Below are positions 7,718-15,868 of a stretch of 64,000 nucleotides of DNA, piece by piece. A program made the translations under genes and the position numbers. The stretch's first letter is position 1. Each line of letters starts with the position of its first letter. The notes under the pieces are model-generated. The model was not told where the DNA came from. It did no database searches and saw only the letters and a program-made list of their open reading frames with translations. Where the stretch lies: positions 2,046,001 to 2,110,000 of the forward strand of contig NZ_CP119127.1 of assembly GCF_030128825.1 (NCBI RefSeq). The letters run 5' to 3'. Origin of the DNA: Sphingobium sp. WTD-1. Its GTDB lineage: Bacteria; Pseudomonadota; Alphaproteobacteria; Sphingomonadales; Sphingomonadaceae.

Positions 7718-8181
7718 ATAGGAAGGTCGCGCAGCCGATAGCCGCGCCAGTCGCGGATGCGGCGGATGGCGAAGCTGGTGCGGATCGCCGACACGCCAGG
7801 CAGGCGGGCGAGGCAGTCGCGATGGACCGCGTCGAAGCCCTTGAGGTCGGCGGCGGCGACCCGCAGCAGATAGTCGGCCTGACCCGCCATCAGATGGCAT
7901 TCTAATATTTCCGGGAAGCCCGCGACCGCCGTCTCGAACCGTTCCATCGCCTCGCGGCTCTGGCTGGTCAGCGAAATCTCGACAAAGGCCTGGAGCGTCA
8001 GGCCCAGCGCCGCCGGATCGAGCCGGGCGGCATAGCCCTCGATCATGCCGGCGTCCTCCAGCGCACGGATGCGGCGATGGCAGGCGGAGGAGGAGAGGCC
8101 GATTTGCTCGCCCAGTTCGTTCATCGACCGGCGGGAATCGCTCTGTAGCGCCTCCAGCAACGCGATGTCGAACCGATCCAT
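7714..8181 (-). CDS. Lrp/AsnC-family regulator, probable regulator of ald
   Basis: A 155-residue protein with an N-terminal helix-turn-helix (LGLSSSACHRRIRALEDAG-like segment, residues about 20-45) and a C-terminal RAM/AsnC ligand-binding domain (about 65-145). It is divergent from alanine dehydrogenase with a 175-bp shared intergenic region, the usual arrangement for amino-acid-responsive Lrp proteins such as AldR that control ald. It probably senses alanine or another amino acid; the ligand is inference. Confidence 0.88.
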   Translation of the reverse strand: MDRFDIALLEALQSDSRRSMNELGEQIGLSSSACHRRIRALEDAGMIEGYAARLDPAALGLTLQAFVEISLTSQSREAMERFETAVAGFPEILECHLMAGQADYLLRVAAADLKGFDAVHRDCLARLPGVSAIRTSFAIRRIRDWRGYRLRDLPI

Positions 8182-8356
8182 GCAATGTTATCCCGATGAA
8201 ATTAGATTTCGCGATATATTGTCCTGCATGCGGGTGATCGCAAGCGCAAATCAGGGAACAATCTCCACCCGCTTGGCGATATGATGGGGGCACAACCGGC
8301 GGGGCTGCGTTGTCCTTTCAGGATGGGCCATCCCGCTGCAAAATGGAGAGCGTCTC

Positions 8357-9472
8357 ATGATCGTCGGCACCGTCAAGGAAATCAAGAATCACGAATATCG
8401 CGTCGGCCTGACCCCCGAGAGCGTCCATGAACTGACGGCCCATGGCCATGAGGTTCTGGTCGAGACCGGTGCGGGTGAGGGCATCGGCGCGCATGACGCG
8501 CTCTATGAACGAGCCGGTGCCACCATCATCGCCACCGCCGCCGAGGTGTTCGCGCGCGCCGAGATGATCGTCAAGGTGAAGGAGCCCCAGGCCGTCGAGC
8601 GCGCGATGCTGCGCCCCGGCCAGATCCTCTACACCTATCTCCACCTCGCGCCCGATCCGGAGCAGACCCGCGACCTGATCGCCTCAGGTGCGACCTGCAT
8701 CGCCTATGAAACCGTGACCGACGCCAGCGGCGGCCTGCCGCTGCTGAAGCCCATGAGCCAGGTCGCTGGCCGCATGTCGATCCAGGCCGGCGCGACCGCG
8801 CTGGAAAAGGCGCATGGCGGCCGCGGCGTGCTGCTGGGCGGCGTGCCGGGCGTGCTGCCGGCCAAGGTCGTCGTGATCGGCGGCGGCGTCGTCGGCTTCA
8901 ACGCGGCGCAGATGGCGGCCGGCCTTGGCGCCGACGTCACCATTCTCGACCGCAATCCCGAAGTGCTCGAAAAGCTCGGCATGTATTTCGAGGCGCGGGC
9001 CAAGACCCGTTTCTCGAACCGCGCGAACCTGGCCGAATGCGTGGCCGAGGCGGACCTGGTGATCGGTGCGGTGCTGATTCCGGGCGCCGCCGCACCCAAG
9101 CTGGTCAGCGCCGACATGCTCAAGACCATGAAGAAGGGCGCGGTGCTGGTCGACGTCGCGATCGACCAGGGCGGCTGCTTCGAAACCAGCCATGCCACGA
9201 CCCATGCCGACCCGACCTACATCATCGACGGCATCGTCCATTATTGCGTCGCCAACATGCCCGGCGCGGTCGCCCGCACCAGCACCTATGCGCTCAATAA
9301 CGTGACCCTGCCGCATGCGCTGCGCATCGCCGAACTGGGCTGGAAGGATGCGCTGCGCCGCGATCCGCACCTGCTCGCGGGCCTCAATGTCTGGGACGGC
9401 AAGGTCACCTACAAGGCCGTCGCCGACGATCTGGGCCTGCCCTACACCCCGGCGGAAGACGCGATCGCCTGA
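8357..9472 (+). CDS. ald: Alanine dehydrogenase
   Basis: Catalyses reversible NAD-dependent deamination of L-alanine to pyruvate and ammonium. The 371-residue length is standard. N-terminal [17 protein letters not shown] is the family signature with the substrate-binding Arg; IVKVKEP holds the conserved Lys and YTYLHLA the catalytic His. The NAD-binding Rossmann motif [13 protein letters not shown] is near residues 173-185, and the MPGAVARTS segment lies near 300. A Shine-Dalgarno-like GGAGAG precedes the ATG. Transcription probably ends at the terminator at 9515-9560 and is likely controlled by the divergent Lrp protein. Confidence 0.96.
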   Translation: MIVGTVKEIKNHEYRVGLTPESVHELTAHGHEVLVETGAGEGIGAHDALYERAGATIIATAAEVFARAEMIVKVKEPQAVERAMLRPGQILYTYLHLAPDPEQTRDLIASGATCIAYETVTDASGGLPLLKPMSQVAGRMSIQAGATALEKAHGGRGVLLGGVPGVLPAKVVVIGGGVVGFNAAQMAAGLGADVTILDRNPEVLEKLGMYFEARAKTRFSNRANLAECVAEADLVIGAVLIPGAAAPKLVSADMLKTMKKGAVLVDVAIDQGGCFETSHATTHADPTYIIDGIVHYCVANMPGAVARTSTYALNNVTLPHALRIAELGWKDALRRDPHLLAGLNVWDGKVTYKAVADDLGLPYTPAEDAIA

Positions 9473-9830
9473 TCGTCCCGCCTCTATTTCCCGGCGCCCC
9501 GACAGCGGCCGGGCAAAAGGACGTCAGCCCTCCCTTGCGGGGCTGGCGTCCTTTTATTTTGCGCCGTTTTTCGTCTGGCGCGACGTCGCGTCGCCGGGCT
9601 TTGTTTCCCGATTGTCAAATAAACGCCATGGATTCTCTTGCGGGTTCGAAGACGTCGTTCGTCTAGTCGGGCAGGGGGACATGACCACATGCCCCCCATG
9701 CATCCTGGTTCCGCCGAAGAGAGGCATGGTTTAACATCATGGTCGATTTCCCCACATTCGCCGCCTTGATCCAAAAAGGCGATCGCTCCATCATGCGCGC
9801 CGGTCGCGCACTGCAGAAAGGGGCGTGCTG
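9473..9830. other. Intergenic region ald - TauE/SafE permease
   Basis: About 358 bp without a supported gene. It starts with the ald terminator. The rest is less G+C-rich around 9590-9640 and presumably contains the promoter of the permease. Short open frames here are not supported by start sites or composition. Confidence 0.5.
9515..9560 (+). terminator. Rho-independent terminator of ald
   Basis: AAAAGGACGTCAGCCC pairs with GGGCTGGCGTCCTTTT around an eight-base loop, one internal mismatch, followed by ATTTT. The A-rich 5' flank means it could also act in the other direction. Confidence 0.85.
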
Positions 9831-10661
9831 ATGTCCGGCGATATCATGACCTGGCTCGTGCCGCTGGTTGCCATGTTGGCCGCCGGCCTGCTCGCCGGCT
9901 TTGCCGCCGGCATCTTCGGCATCGGCGGCGGCTTCGTCGTCGTGCCGGCGCTGCTGGTCGTGCTGCCGCTGCTGGGGGGGACGAAGGACGGCATCGCCCA
10001 TGTCGCGATCGGCACGTCGGCGGCGACGATCATCCTGACCTCCATCCGATCGCTGCTGGCGCATTCCAAGCGCGGCGCGGTGGAGTTCGACGTCCTCAAG
10101 ACATGGGCGCCCTGGATCATATTGGGCTGCGGCGCGGGCGTCGTGCTGGCGGGCCATGTCGATGGCCGCACGCTCAAGATGATCTTCGGCGCAGGCGTCA
10201 TCCTGATGTCGCTCAACTTCCTGATACCGGTGCTGAACGGCAAGGTGATCAGCGACCAGATGCCGTCGGGGCTGGCGCGCATCGGCATTGCAGGCGGGTT
10301 GGGCACATTTTCCTCGCTGCTGGGCATTGGCGGCGGCACCATTGCCATCATGACGATGACGCTGTGCGGCCGCACCATCCACCGCGCCATCGCTACCGCA
10401 TCGGGCATCGGCACGCTGATCGCCATCCCGACCACCATCGGCTTTGCCATCATCGGCTTCCGCGAAGGCGGGCTGCCCTGGGGTTCGCTCGGCTATATCA
10501 ACATCCCCGCGACGATTGCGATCGCATCAATGTCGATGCTGACCGCGCCGCTGGGCGTGGCCGCCGCCCACAGCCTGCCCGCCGGGCCGCTGAAGAAGAT
10601 TTTCGGCGTCTATCTGCTGATCATCGGTGCGCTGATGCTGCGCGCGGGGCTCAAGATCTGA
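9831..10661 (+). CDS. TauE/SafE-family membrane permease (sulfite/anion exporter family)
   Basis: A 276-residue integral membrane protein with about eight hydrophobic segments in two repeated halves. Each half carries the family motif: GFAAGIFGIGGGFVVVPALL near residue 25 and SSLLGIGGGTIAI near residue 165. Members move sulfite, sulfoacetate or related anions; the substrate cannot be told from sequence. AAAGGGG at 9817-9823 favours the ATG at 9831 over the GTG at 9825. It stands alone, followed by the long hairpin element at 10681-10813. Confidence 0.88.
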   Translation: MSGDIMTWLVPLVAMLAAGLLAGFAAGIFGIGGGFVVVPALLVVLPLLGGTKDGIAHVAIGTSAATIILTSIRSLLAHSKRGAVEFDVLKTWAPWIILGCGAGVVLAGHVDGRTLKMIFGAGVILMSLNFLIPVLNGKVISDQMPSGLARIGIAGGLGTFSSLLGIGGGTIAIMTMTLCGRTIHRAIATASGIGTLIAIPTTIGFAIIGFREGGLPWGSLGYINIPATIAIASMSMLTAPLGVAAAHSLPAGPLKKIFGVYLLIIGALMLRAGLKI

Positions 10662-10680
10662 TAATGATCTGATAATCTGG

Positions 10681-10813
10681 CTGTTTGAGAAAGCCGGTAC
10701 CAGCCCGCTCCCCCGCCCAACCGCCCGACAGGATGACACTGGATCGGGTGGTTGGGCGGGGGAGCGGGCTGGTACCGTAACCAAAAATCGCTCTTTCGCG
10801 ATTTTTCAAACAG
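10681..10813. repeat. Long-hairpin intergenic element, copy A
   Basis: An outer inverted repeat (CTGTTTGAGAAA at 10681, TTTTTCAAACAG ending at 10813) encloses a near-perfect inner hairpin from GGTACC (10696) to GGTACC (10776), with arms of about 33 bp and a CAGGATGACACTGG-type centre. A smaller AAAATCGC/GCGATTTTT hairpin follows at about 10783-10806. The inner arm is clearly related in sequence to the element at 56789-56897, including the CAGGAT-ACTG centre, so both belong to one dispersed family. It could terminate transcription or be a non-autonomous mobile palindrome. Confidence 0.8.
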
Positions 10814-10821
10814 GCTCTTAA

Positions 10822-10865
10822 CGGCCGCCAGTGACCGCCTTAACAGGCTTTGTCACTGGCGGCCG
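10822..10865. promoter_or_regulatory. 14-bp-arm palindrome just upstream of a response-regulator gene
   Basis: CGGCCGCCAGTGAC at 10822-10835 is the exact reverse complement of GTCACTGGCGGCCG at 10852-10865, separated by 16 bp and ending 26 bp before the response regulator start. It could be an operator for the regulator itself, or a stem-loop in its leader. No T tract follows, so a simple terminator is unlikely. Confidence 0.6.
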
Positions 10866-10891
10866 TTCGCGCTATCTGACAGGCGGTGAAG

Positions 10892-11590
10892 ATGGCGCAA
10901 ACCGACCCGATTTCCGTGCTGCTGGTGGAAGATGACCCGGCGGCCCGCGCCAATATCGCCGAAATCCTCGTCCGCGCCGGCATGGTCGTCGACCTGGCGG
11001 AGGATGGCGCGGAAGGGCTCAAGCGCGCCGCATCGGGCCGCTATCATGTCATCATCCTCGATCGCACCCTGCCGCATCTTTCGGGCATCGACGTGGTGAC
11101 GCGCATGCGCGTCGCCGGGATCGAGGCGCCGGTGCTGATGCTGTCCGCGCTCGGCCGCAGCGAGCATCGGGTCGAGGGGCTGGAAAGCGGCGTCGATGAT
11201 TATATGGCCAAGCCCTTCGAGCCGGACGAACTGATCGCCCGCGTGCGCGCTTTGTGGCGCCGGGCCGGGCGGTTGCAGCAGGATTCGGTGCTGCTGTTCG
11301 GCGATTTGGAATGCCATGTGAAGGCGCGCACCGCCCATCGCGGCGGCCGCCATGTGCCGCTGTCGCCCAAGGAATTTGCGCTGTTCCGTTACCTCATGGA
11401 ACATGCCGGCGAAGTGGTCACGCGCGAGATGCTGTTGCGCCATGTGTGGAAACTCAGCTTCGATCCCCAGACCAATGTCGTCGACGTCAATGTCGGCCGC
11501 CTGCGCCGCAAGCTGGAGGAAGGGTTCGACAGCGCCGTGCTGGAGACGGTCTGGGGCACAGGCTATCGGCTGATCGCCGCCCATGGCTAG
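10892..11590 (+). CDS. OmpR-family response regulator
   Basis: A 232-residue regulator: receiver domain about 1-120 with the acidic pair in LLVEDD, phosphoacceptor Asp in IILDRTLP, and the conserved Lys in MAKPFEP; winged-helix DNA-binding domain about 130-230 with the TNVVDVNVGRLRRKL recognition helix region and WGTGYRL wing. It overlaps the kinase gene by 8 bp. GTG 10886 is an alternative start. Together with the next two genes it forms a small operon; the signal is unknown. Confidence 0.92.
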   Translation: MAQTDPISVLLVEDDPAARANIAEILVRAGMVVDLAEDGAEGLKRAASGRYHVIILDRTLPHLSGIDVVTRMRVAGIEAPVLMLSALGRSEHRVEGLESGVDDYMAKPFEPDELIARVRALWRRAGRLQQDSVLLFGDLECHVKARTAHRGGRHVPLSPKEFALFRYLMEHAGEVVTREMLLRHVWKLSFDPQTNVVDVNVGRLRRKLEEGFDSAVLETVWGTGYRLIAAHG

Positions 11591-12935
11591 GTTCGGCCTG
11601 TTGCGCTCGGTCTTTGGCCGGGTCACGCTGTCGGCCCTGCTGGTCAGCCTGGCATCCACGCTGGTGCTGTTCCTGGTGGTCGAACGGATCGTCGAGACTG
11701 ACGGGCGCGTGATGCTGGGGCGAGAGGTCGATACCGATCTGGCGGGCCTGGCCGACATCTATGTCAGCAGTGGCGAGGCGGAACTGAGGGCGCGCATCGC
11801 CGATCGGCTGGCGATGGAGCGCGGCGACAGCGAAAAGGCCTATTATCTGCTCGCCGATGCGGCCGGGCGCCGGGTGGCGGGCAATATCGATCACTGGCCC
11901 GCCCTGGCGTCCGAAGTGTCCGAGGCCCGGTTGATCCGCCTGCCCGGCGGCGACCGCATGTTCGCGCGGGCGACGCTGCTTGGTCCCGACACCCGGCTGA
12001 TCGTCGGGCGCAGCAATATCCGGGCGCAGGCGCTGCAGACCCGGCTCGCCATCGCCTTTGCCATTGCCGGCGCCATCGTCGCCCTGCTCAGCCTTGCCGC
12101 CGGCCATTTCGCGGCGCGCCGCCTGCGGCGTCGGGTCGAACGGATCAACCATGTCTTCGACGCGGTGCGTGCCGGCGATATCGGTGCGCGCGCACGCGCC
12201 ACCGGGGCGAGCGACGAACTGGCCGAACTGGCGGCGAACACCAATGCGATGCTGGATCAGGTGCAGCGGCTGATGGAGGCCCAACGCTCCGTGTCGGATC
12301 AGACCGCGCACGAGATCCGCACCCCGCTGATGCATCTCGACACGCGTATCCTGAAAGCGATGGAACGGACTGATGATGAGGGGCTGTTGCGGACCCTCGG
12401 CCGGTCGCGCGACGAGATCCGCAGCGTCGTGCGATTGCTCGATTCCCTGCTCGATATTGCCGGCACCCAGGCGCTGCGCGGCGATCGCCGGGGCCTTGCC
12501 GATGTCGACCTCAGCGAGATTGCCGACAATCTGGCGGACCTGTATGGCGCCAGTGCAGAGGATCTGGGCATCGCCTTCAACGCGATGGTGGCGCCGGGCA
12601 TATCCTTCCGCGCCGATCCGATGCAGATTACCCGGCTCTTGTCCAACCTGCTCGACAATGCGTTCAAATATGTGCCGCGCGGCGGCAGCGTGCTGCTCAG
12701 CCTGGCGCCGGGGCCGCTGATCATCGTGCAGGATAATGGCCGGGGCATACCGGCCGATGCGCGCGAACTGGTCTTCGACCGCTATGTCCGGCTCGATCCG
12801 TCGCCCGGCAGCGGCCATGGTCTGGGGCTGGCGCTGGCCCGTGCGATTGCCGAACGCCATGGCCTGACCATCCATGTCGAGGATGCCGCGCCCGGCGCCC
12901 GCTTCGTCGTGCAGCCGGAGATGGCGGATGATTAG
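11583..12935 (+). CDS. Membrane sensor histidine kinase
   Basis: A 450-residue kinase with an N-terminal membrane helix (about 12-35), a periplasmic sensor region (about 36-145), a second helix (about 150-175), a HAMP linker, the H box HEIRTPL near residue 240 and a catalytic ATPase domain with NLLDNAFKYV (N box), DNGRGIP (G1) and GHGLGLALA (G2). Phosphorylates the upstream response regulator. Its 3' end overlaps the exported protein that follows, suggesting that protein takes part in the same response. Confidence 0.93.
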   Translation: MARFGLLRSVFGRVTLSALLVSLASTLVLFLVVERIVETDGRVMLGREVDTDLAGLADIYVSSGEAELRARIADRLAMERGDSEKAYYLLADAAGRRVAGNIDHWPALASEVSEARLIRLPGGDRMFARATLLGPDTRLIVGRSNIRAQALQTRLAIAFAIAGAIVALLSLAAGHFAARRLRRRVERINHVFDAVRAGDIGARARATGASDELAELAANTNAMLDQVQRLMEAQRSVSDQTAHEIRTPLMHLDTRILKAMERTDDEGLLRTLGRSRDEIRSVVRLLDSLLDIAGTQALRGDRRGLADVDLSEIADNLADLYGASAEDLGIAFNAMVAPGISFRADPMQITRLLSNLLDNAFKYVPRGGSVLLSLAPGPLIIVQDNGRGIPADARELVFDRYVRLDPSPGSGHGLGLALARAIAERHGLTIHVEDAAPGARFVVQPEMADD

Positions 12936-13491
12936 GCTCTTCCTGCCCCTGCTGATGCTGGGCGTCGGCCCGGTCGCGGTGGTCGAGGAGCCGATGCCGA
13001 CCGATGCGCTGATGCGCACGCTGGCGGAGGGCGACCTGGCGCAGGCGCGCGGCGATCAAGCCGCACTCGCGGCGGCGGCCGACACTCTCAAGCTGCTCGG
13101 CGCGCGCCCGGCGGAGGGGCAGGATGACCTGTCCACCCTCTGGTCGCAGCAGGCGCAGGCCGGCGGTGCCGTCCATGCCGGGCCGGTCTATCGCGGCCGC
13201 GCGCTCGGCCCCGCCTATCGCCGTGGTTCTCTGGCGGCGGGCGGGCGGGTGACGCTGCGCCAGTTGTTCCTTGCCGGCCAGCGCGCGCAGATTTCGGTGG
13301 CACGCGCCACCGGCATCGCCGCATCCCTGTCGGTCCGGGTGCGCAATGCCGATGGCGGCACGCTGTGCGCCAAGCCGGTGGCCGCGCCGCAGGCCGATTG
13401 TGCCTGGCTACCGCTGTTCACCGAACGCTATGCGATCGAGATAGAGAATGGCGGCAGCGCGCCGGCGACCTTCTATCTGGTGATCCGCTGA
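12928..13491 (+). CDS. Exported hypothetical protein coupled to a two-component system
   Basis: A 187-residue protein with an N-terminal signal peptide (MIRLFLPLLMLGVGPVAVV). The C-terminal part (about 90-187) looks like an all-beta domain with two Cys residues (LCAK and DCAW) that could form a disulfide in the periplasm. The ATG at 12928 overlaps the end of the kinase gene, arguing for translational coupling and a role as sensor accessory or target. No family recognised. Confidence 0.7.
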   Translation: MIRLFLPLLMLGVGPVAVVEEPMPTDALMRTLAEGDLAQARGDQAALAAAADTLKLLGARPAEGQDDLSTLWSQQAQAGGAVHAGPVYRGRALGPAYRRGSLAAGGRVTLRQLFLAGQRAQISVARATGIAASLSVRVRNADGGTLCAKPVAAPQADCAWLPLFTERYAIEIENGGSAPATFYLVIR

Positions 13492-13666
13492 TCTGATCCC
13501 AATCACCTGAAAACAGGGCGGAAAAGCCCGATATTCGGCCCTTTTGGGCGCTACGGCCCGCCGTTGCCGCGCCTCGCTTCGTCCATTCTGCACATCCGTT
13601 CAGGCGCAAAATGCCGGTCCCGGTGCGTTATTGCCGCAGGTTCGATGAGGAAAGAGGAGAAACGTC

Positions 13667-14059
13667 ATGAACCGTTCGATGCTTCTGACCGCCATCGCCA
13701 TGGTCGGCATGACCCCGATCGCCGCCATGGCCCAGCCCCAGGCGCGTGGCCCGGCTCCGGGGGAAGGCCCGGTGAGCTATGAGGAACAACTGGCGTCGGT
13801 CGAGGACCAGCTTGTCTATGAAGCGCCGATCGCCGGCGTGGAGAATAATTACTGGTTCAATTACCAGACCGATCTGGCCGAGGCGCGCAAGGAACTGACC
13901 AAGGATTTGCGCCATTCCAGCGATGCGGAGGATAATCGCGACGCCTGGGAGGAATATCGCACCGAACTGGCCGATGCCCGTGGCGACTATGCCAAGGAAA
14001 TGGCCGAGAAGGGCTATCCGGTCGGCGAAGTCCGGGTGCTGGGCAGCAGCGGCCGCTGA
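13667..14059 (+). CDS. Exported hypothetical protein
   Basis: A 130-residue protein with a signal peptide cleaved near AMAQ (residue about 24), then an acidic helical region with repeated Glu/Asp and Tyr (EEYRTELADARGDYAKEM). GAGGAGAAACGTC supplies a good ribosome site. It stands alone and is followed by a strong terminator. No recognised family. Confidence 0.72.
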   Translation: MNRSMLLTAIAMVGMTPIAAMAQPQARGPAPGEGPVSYEEQLASVEDQLVYEAPIAGVENNYWFNYQTDLAEARKELTKDLRHSSDAEDNRDAWEEYRTELADARGDYAKEMAEKGYPVGEVRVLGSSGR

Positions 14060-14078
14060 TCCGCGCACTGACCCAAGT

Positions 14079-14116
14079 AAAAAGGGCTGGTCCGGTCATC
14101 CGGGCCAGCCCTTTTC
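14079..14116. terminator. Bidirectional terminator between convergent genes
   Basis: AAAAAGGGCTGG and CCAGCCCTTTT form a perfect stem around a loop containing a small CCGG/CCGG pair. A runs on one side and T runs on the other allow termination from both strands, matching the convergent genes ending at 14059 and 14120. Confidence 0.88.
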
Positions 14117-14119
14117 CCA

Positions 14120-15553
14120 TTACTGCGTATAGGCCTTGGTCAGGCGATAGAGGAAGGCGCGGCCGTCGAGCAGCGACTTCACCCGGATGCGCTCATTGAG
14201 ACCATGGACCCCCTGGCCATCGGGATCGGCGAACATTCCCGACACGCCATAGGTGGGGATGCCCGCCGCATTGGTGAAGCGCCCGTCGGTCGCCCCGGTG
14301 GCGAGCCGCGGGATCACCGGCACACCCGGCCACATCTCCTTGGTCAGCGCCTCGATCGGCGCCATGATCTGCGGCGTCAGCTGCGGCGCCGACGATTTGG
14401 GCTGCGGCGGATCGGCCAGCGTCACCTTGACCTTCTCGTCGCCGCCCACCTGCGCCAGCTTGGCACGCACCGCCTCGACATCCTCGCCCGGAATGATGCG
14501 GCAATTGACGTTCGCGGTCACCGACTGGGGCTGGGCATTGGGGGCATGGCCGCCGTTGATCAGAGTCGGGATGCAGGTGGTGCGCAGGGTGGCGTTCCAG
14601 CTTGGATTGGCAGCGGAGATGGCTGCATAGTCCGTCTCGGTCGCCTTGCCCGCGCCGACCGCGGCCATCGGCTGCGACAGCTTGGGATAGAGCGGCGCCG
14701 ACGCGCCGAAACAGGCTTTGGCCGCCGGGGTCAGGTTCACCGGGAAGTCATAGGCATTCACATTGGCCAGCGCCTGCGCCATCCAGCCGATCGCATTGAA
14801 ATGCGGTTCCTGGCGCGAACTGTGGCCGCCCGGCGCGGTCGCGGTGAAGGTGAAGTCCTGATAGACCTTCTCGCCCGCCTGCACGCCATGGCTGACCGGC
14901 TTGCCATTTTCGTCCAGCGATCCGCCGCCGCCTTCGTTGAGCGCCCATCCGGCCGCCATCGCATCGGGCTTGTTCTTCAGCAGATATTCGACGCCGTTCA
15001 GCGCCTTCTCCGTCTCCTCGCCACAGGTCAGCGCCATCTTGATCGTGCGCTTGGGCTTATAGCCTTCCTGCTTGAACCGGATCATGGCGTCGGCGAAGCT
15101 CGCCGCCATCGCCTTGTCGTCCGACGTGCCCCGACCATAGAAATAGCCGCCTTCCTCGATCAGGGTGAAGGGATCGCGGGTCCAGTCGGCGCGCTTGGCC
15201 GCGACCACGTCGATATGGGCGAGCAGCAGCAGCGCGGGCAGCTTGGCATCGGAACCGCGCAGCACGGCGGTCAGATTGCCTTCCTTGGGATGGGCCGGAT
15301 CGACCACGACACTTAGGTCGCCATCGGCATAGCCCGCCGCCTTCAGCCGCGTCGCAATTTGTTCGGCGGCGACGGTGCAGCTGCCATTGGGCCAGCTCGA
15401 ATCGGTCTCCACCAGTTCCTTGTAGAGGGTGCGGAAGGCGGCCTCGCCGGCGCGGGCCTGTGTGTCGGGCGCGGTGGCGGCGTGCAGCGGGCTGAGGCTG
15501 GCGGCCAGCAGCGCGGCGGCGGGCAAGGCGGCAACGAAGCGACGGGATGGCAT
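14120..15553 (-). CDS. Exported M20-family metallopeptidase
   Basis: A 477-residue zinc peptidase with a signal peptide (residues 1-25, ending LHA). Metal ligands typical of M20 are visible: His in LLLLAHIDVV, bridging Asp in GRGTSDDKAMA, catalytic Glu-Glu in TCGEETE, and a late His in GQGVHGLNERI. A dimerisation domain lies between about 230 and 350. Members include carboxypeptidases and dipeptidases; with the signal peptide it probably digests peptides in the periplasm. It is convergent with the preceding gene across a shared terminator. Confidence 0.9.
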   Translation of the reverse strand: MPSRRFVAALPAAALLAASLSPLHAATAPDTQARAGEAAFRTLYKELVETDSSWPNGSCTVAAEQIATRLKAAGYADGDLSVVVDPAHPKEGNLTAVLRGSDAKLPALLLLAHIDVVAAKRADWTRDPFTLIEEGGYFYGRGTSDDKAMAASFADAMIRFKQEGYKPKRTIKMALTCGEETEKALNGVEYLLKNKPDAMAAGWALNEGGGGSLDENGKPVSHGVQAGEKVYQDFTFTATAPGGHSSRQEPHFNAIGWMAQALANVNAYDFPVNLTPAAKACFGASAPLYPKLSQPMAAVGAGKATETDYAAISAANPSWNATLRTTCIPTLINGGHAPNAQPQSVTANVNCRIIPGEDVEAVRAKLAQVGGDEKVKVTLADPPQPKSSAPQLTPQIMAPIEALTKEMWPGVPVIPRLATGATDGRFTNAAGIPTYGVSGMFADPDGQGVHGLNERIRVKSLLDGRAFLYRLTKAYTQ

Positions 15554-15868
15554 GGGCGATGTCCTTGTTCTGATTGTGCGACGCTTGGAAATGCGTCTCC
15601 CTGGCCCGGCTGGGCGGCGCGACTGTGCAGAAAGCCGGCGGCGGCGGCAAGGGGATGATTGATGCCCGGTGGTCCGGCTGGGTTGTGCATATCATGCACA
15701 ATGGCTGTGCCTTGGGGTCATATTGTTTCGCCAGATGGACAGGCGCATAGAGGGGTTGCCTGAAGCTCCAGCAATGCGCGCCCGATCCGGCGTGGCGGGC
15801 CGACGCGTCCGGCTTTCATTCTCCCGACCGGCGTCGCCGCCCTGCCTGGCCCCGCCCGATGATGCTGG
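15554..15868. other. Intergenic region between the M20 peptidase and the FUSC transporter
   Basis: About 315 bp between divergent genes, which must hold both promoters. A small palindromic GTGCATATCATGCACAATG segment lies near 15685-15705. Nothing else recognised. Confidence 0.45.
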
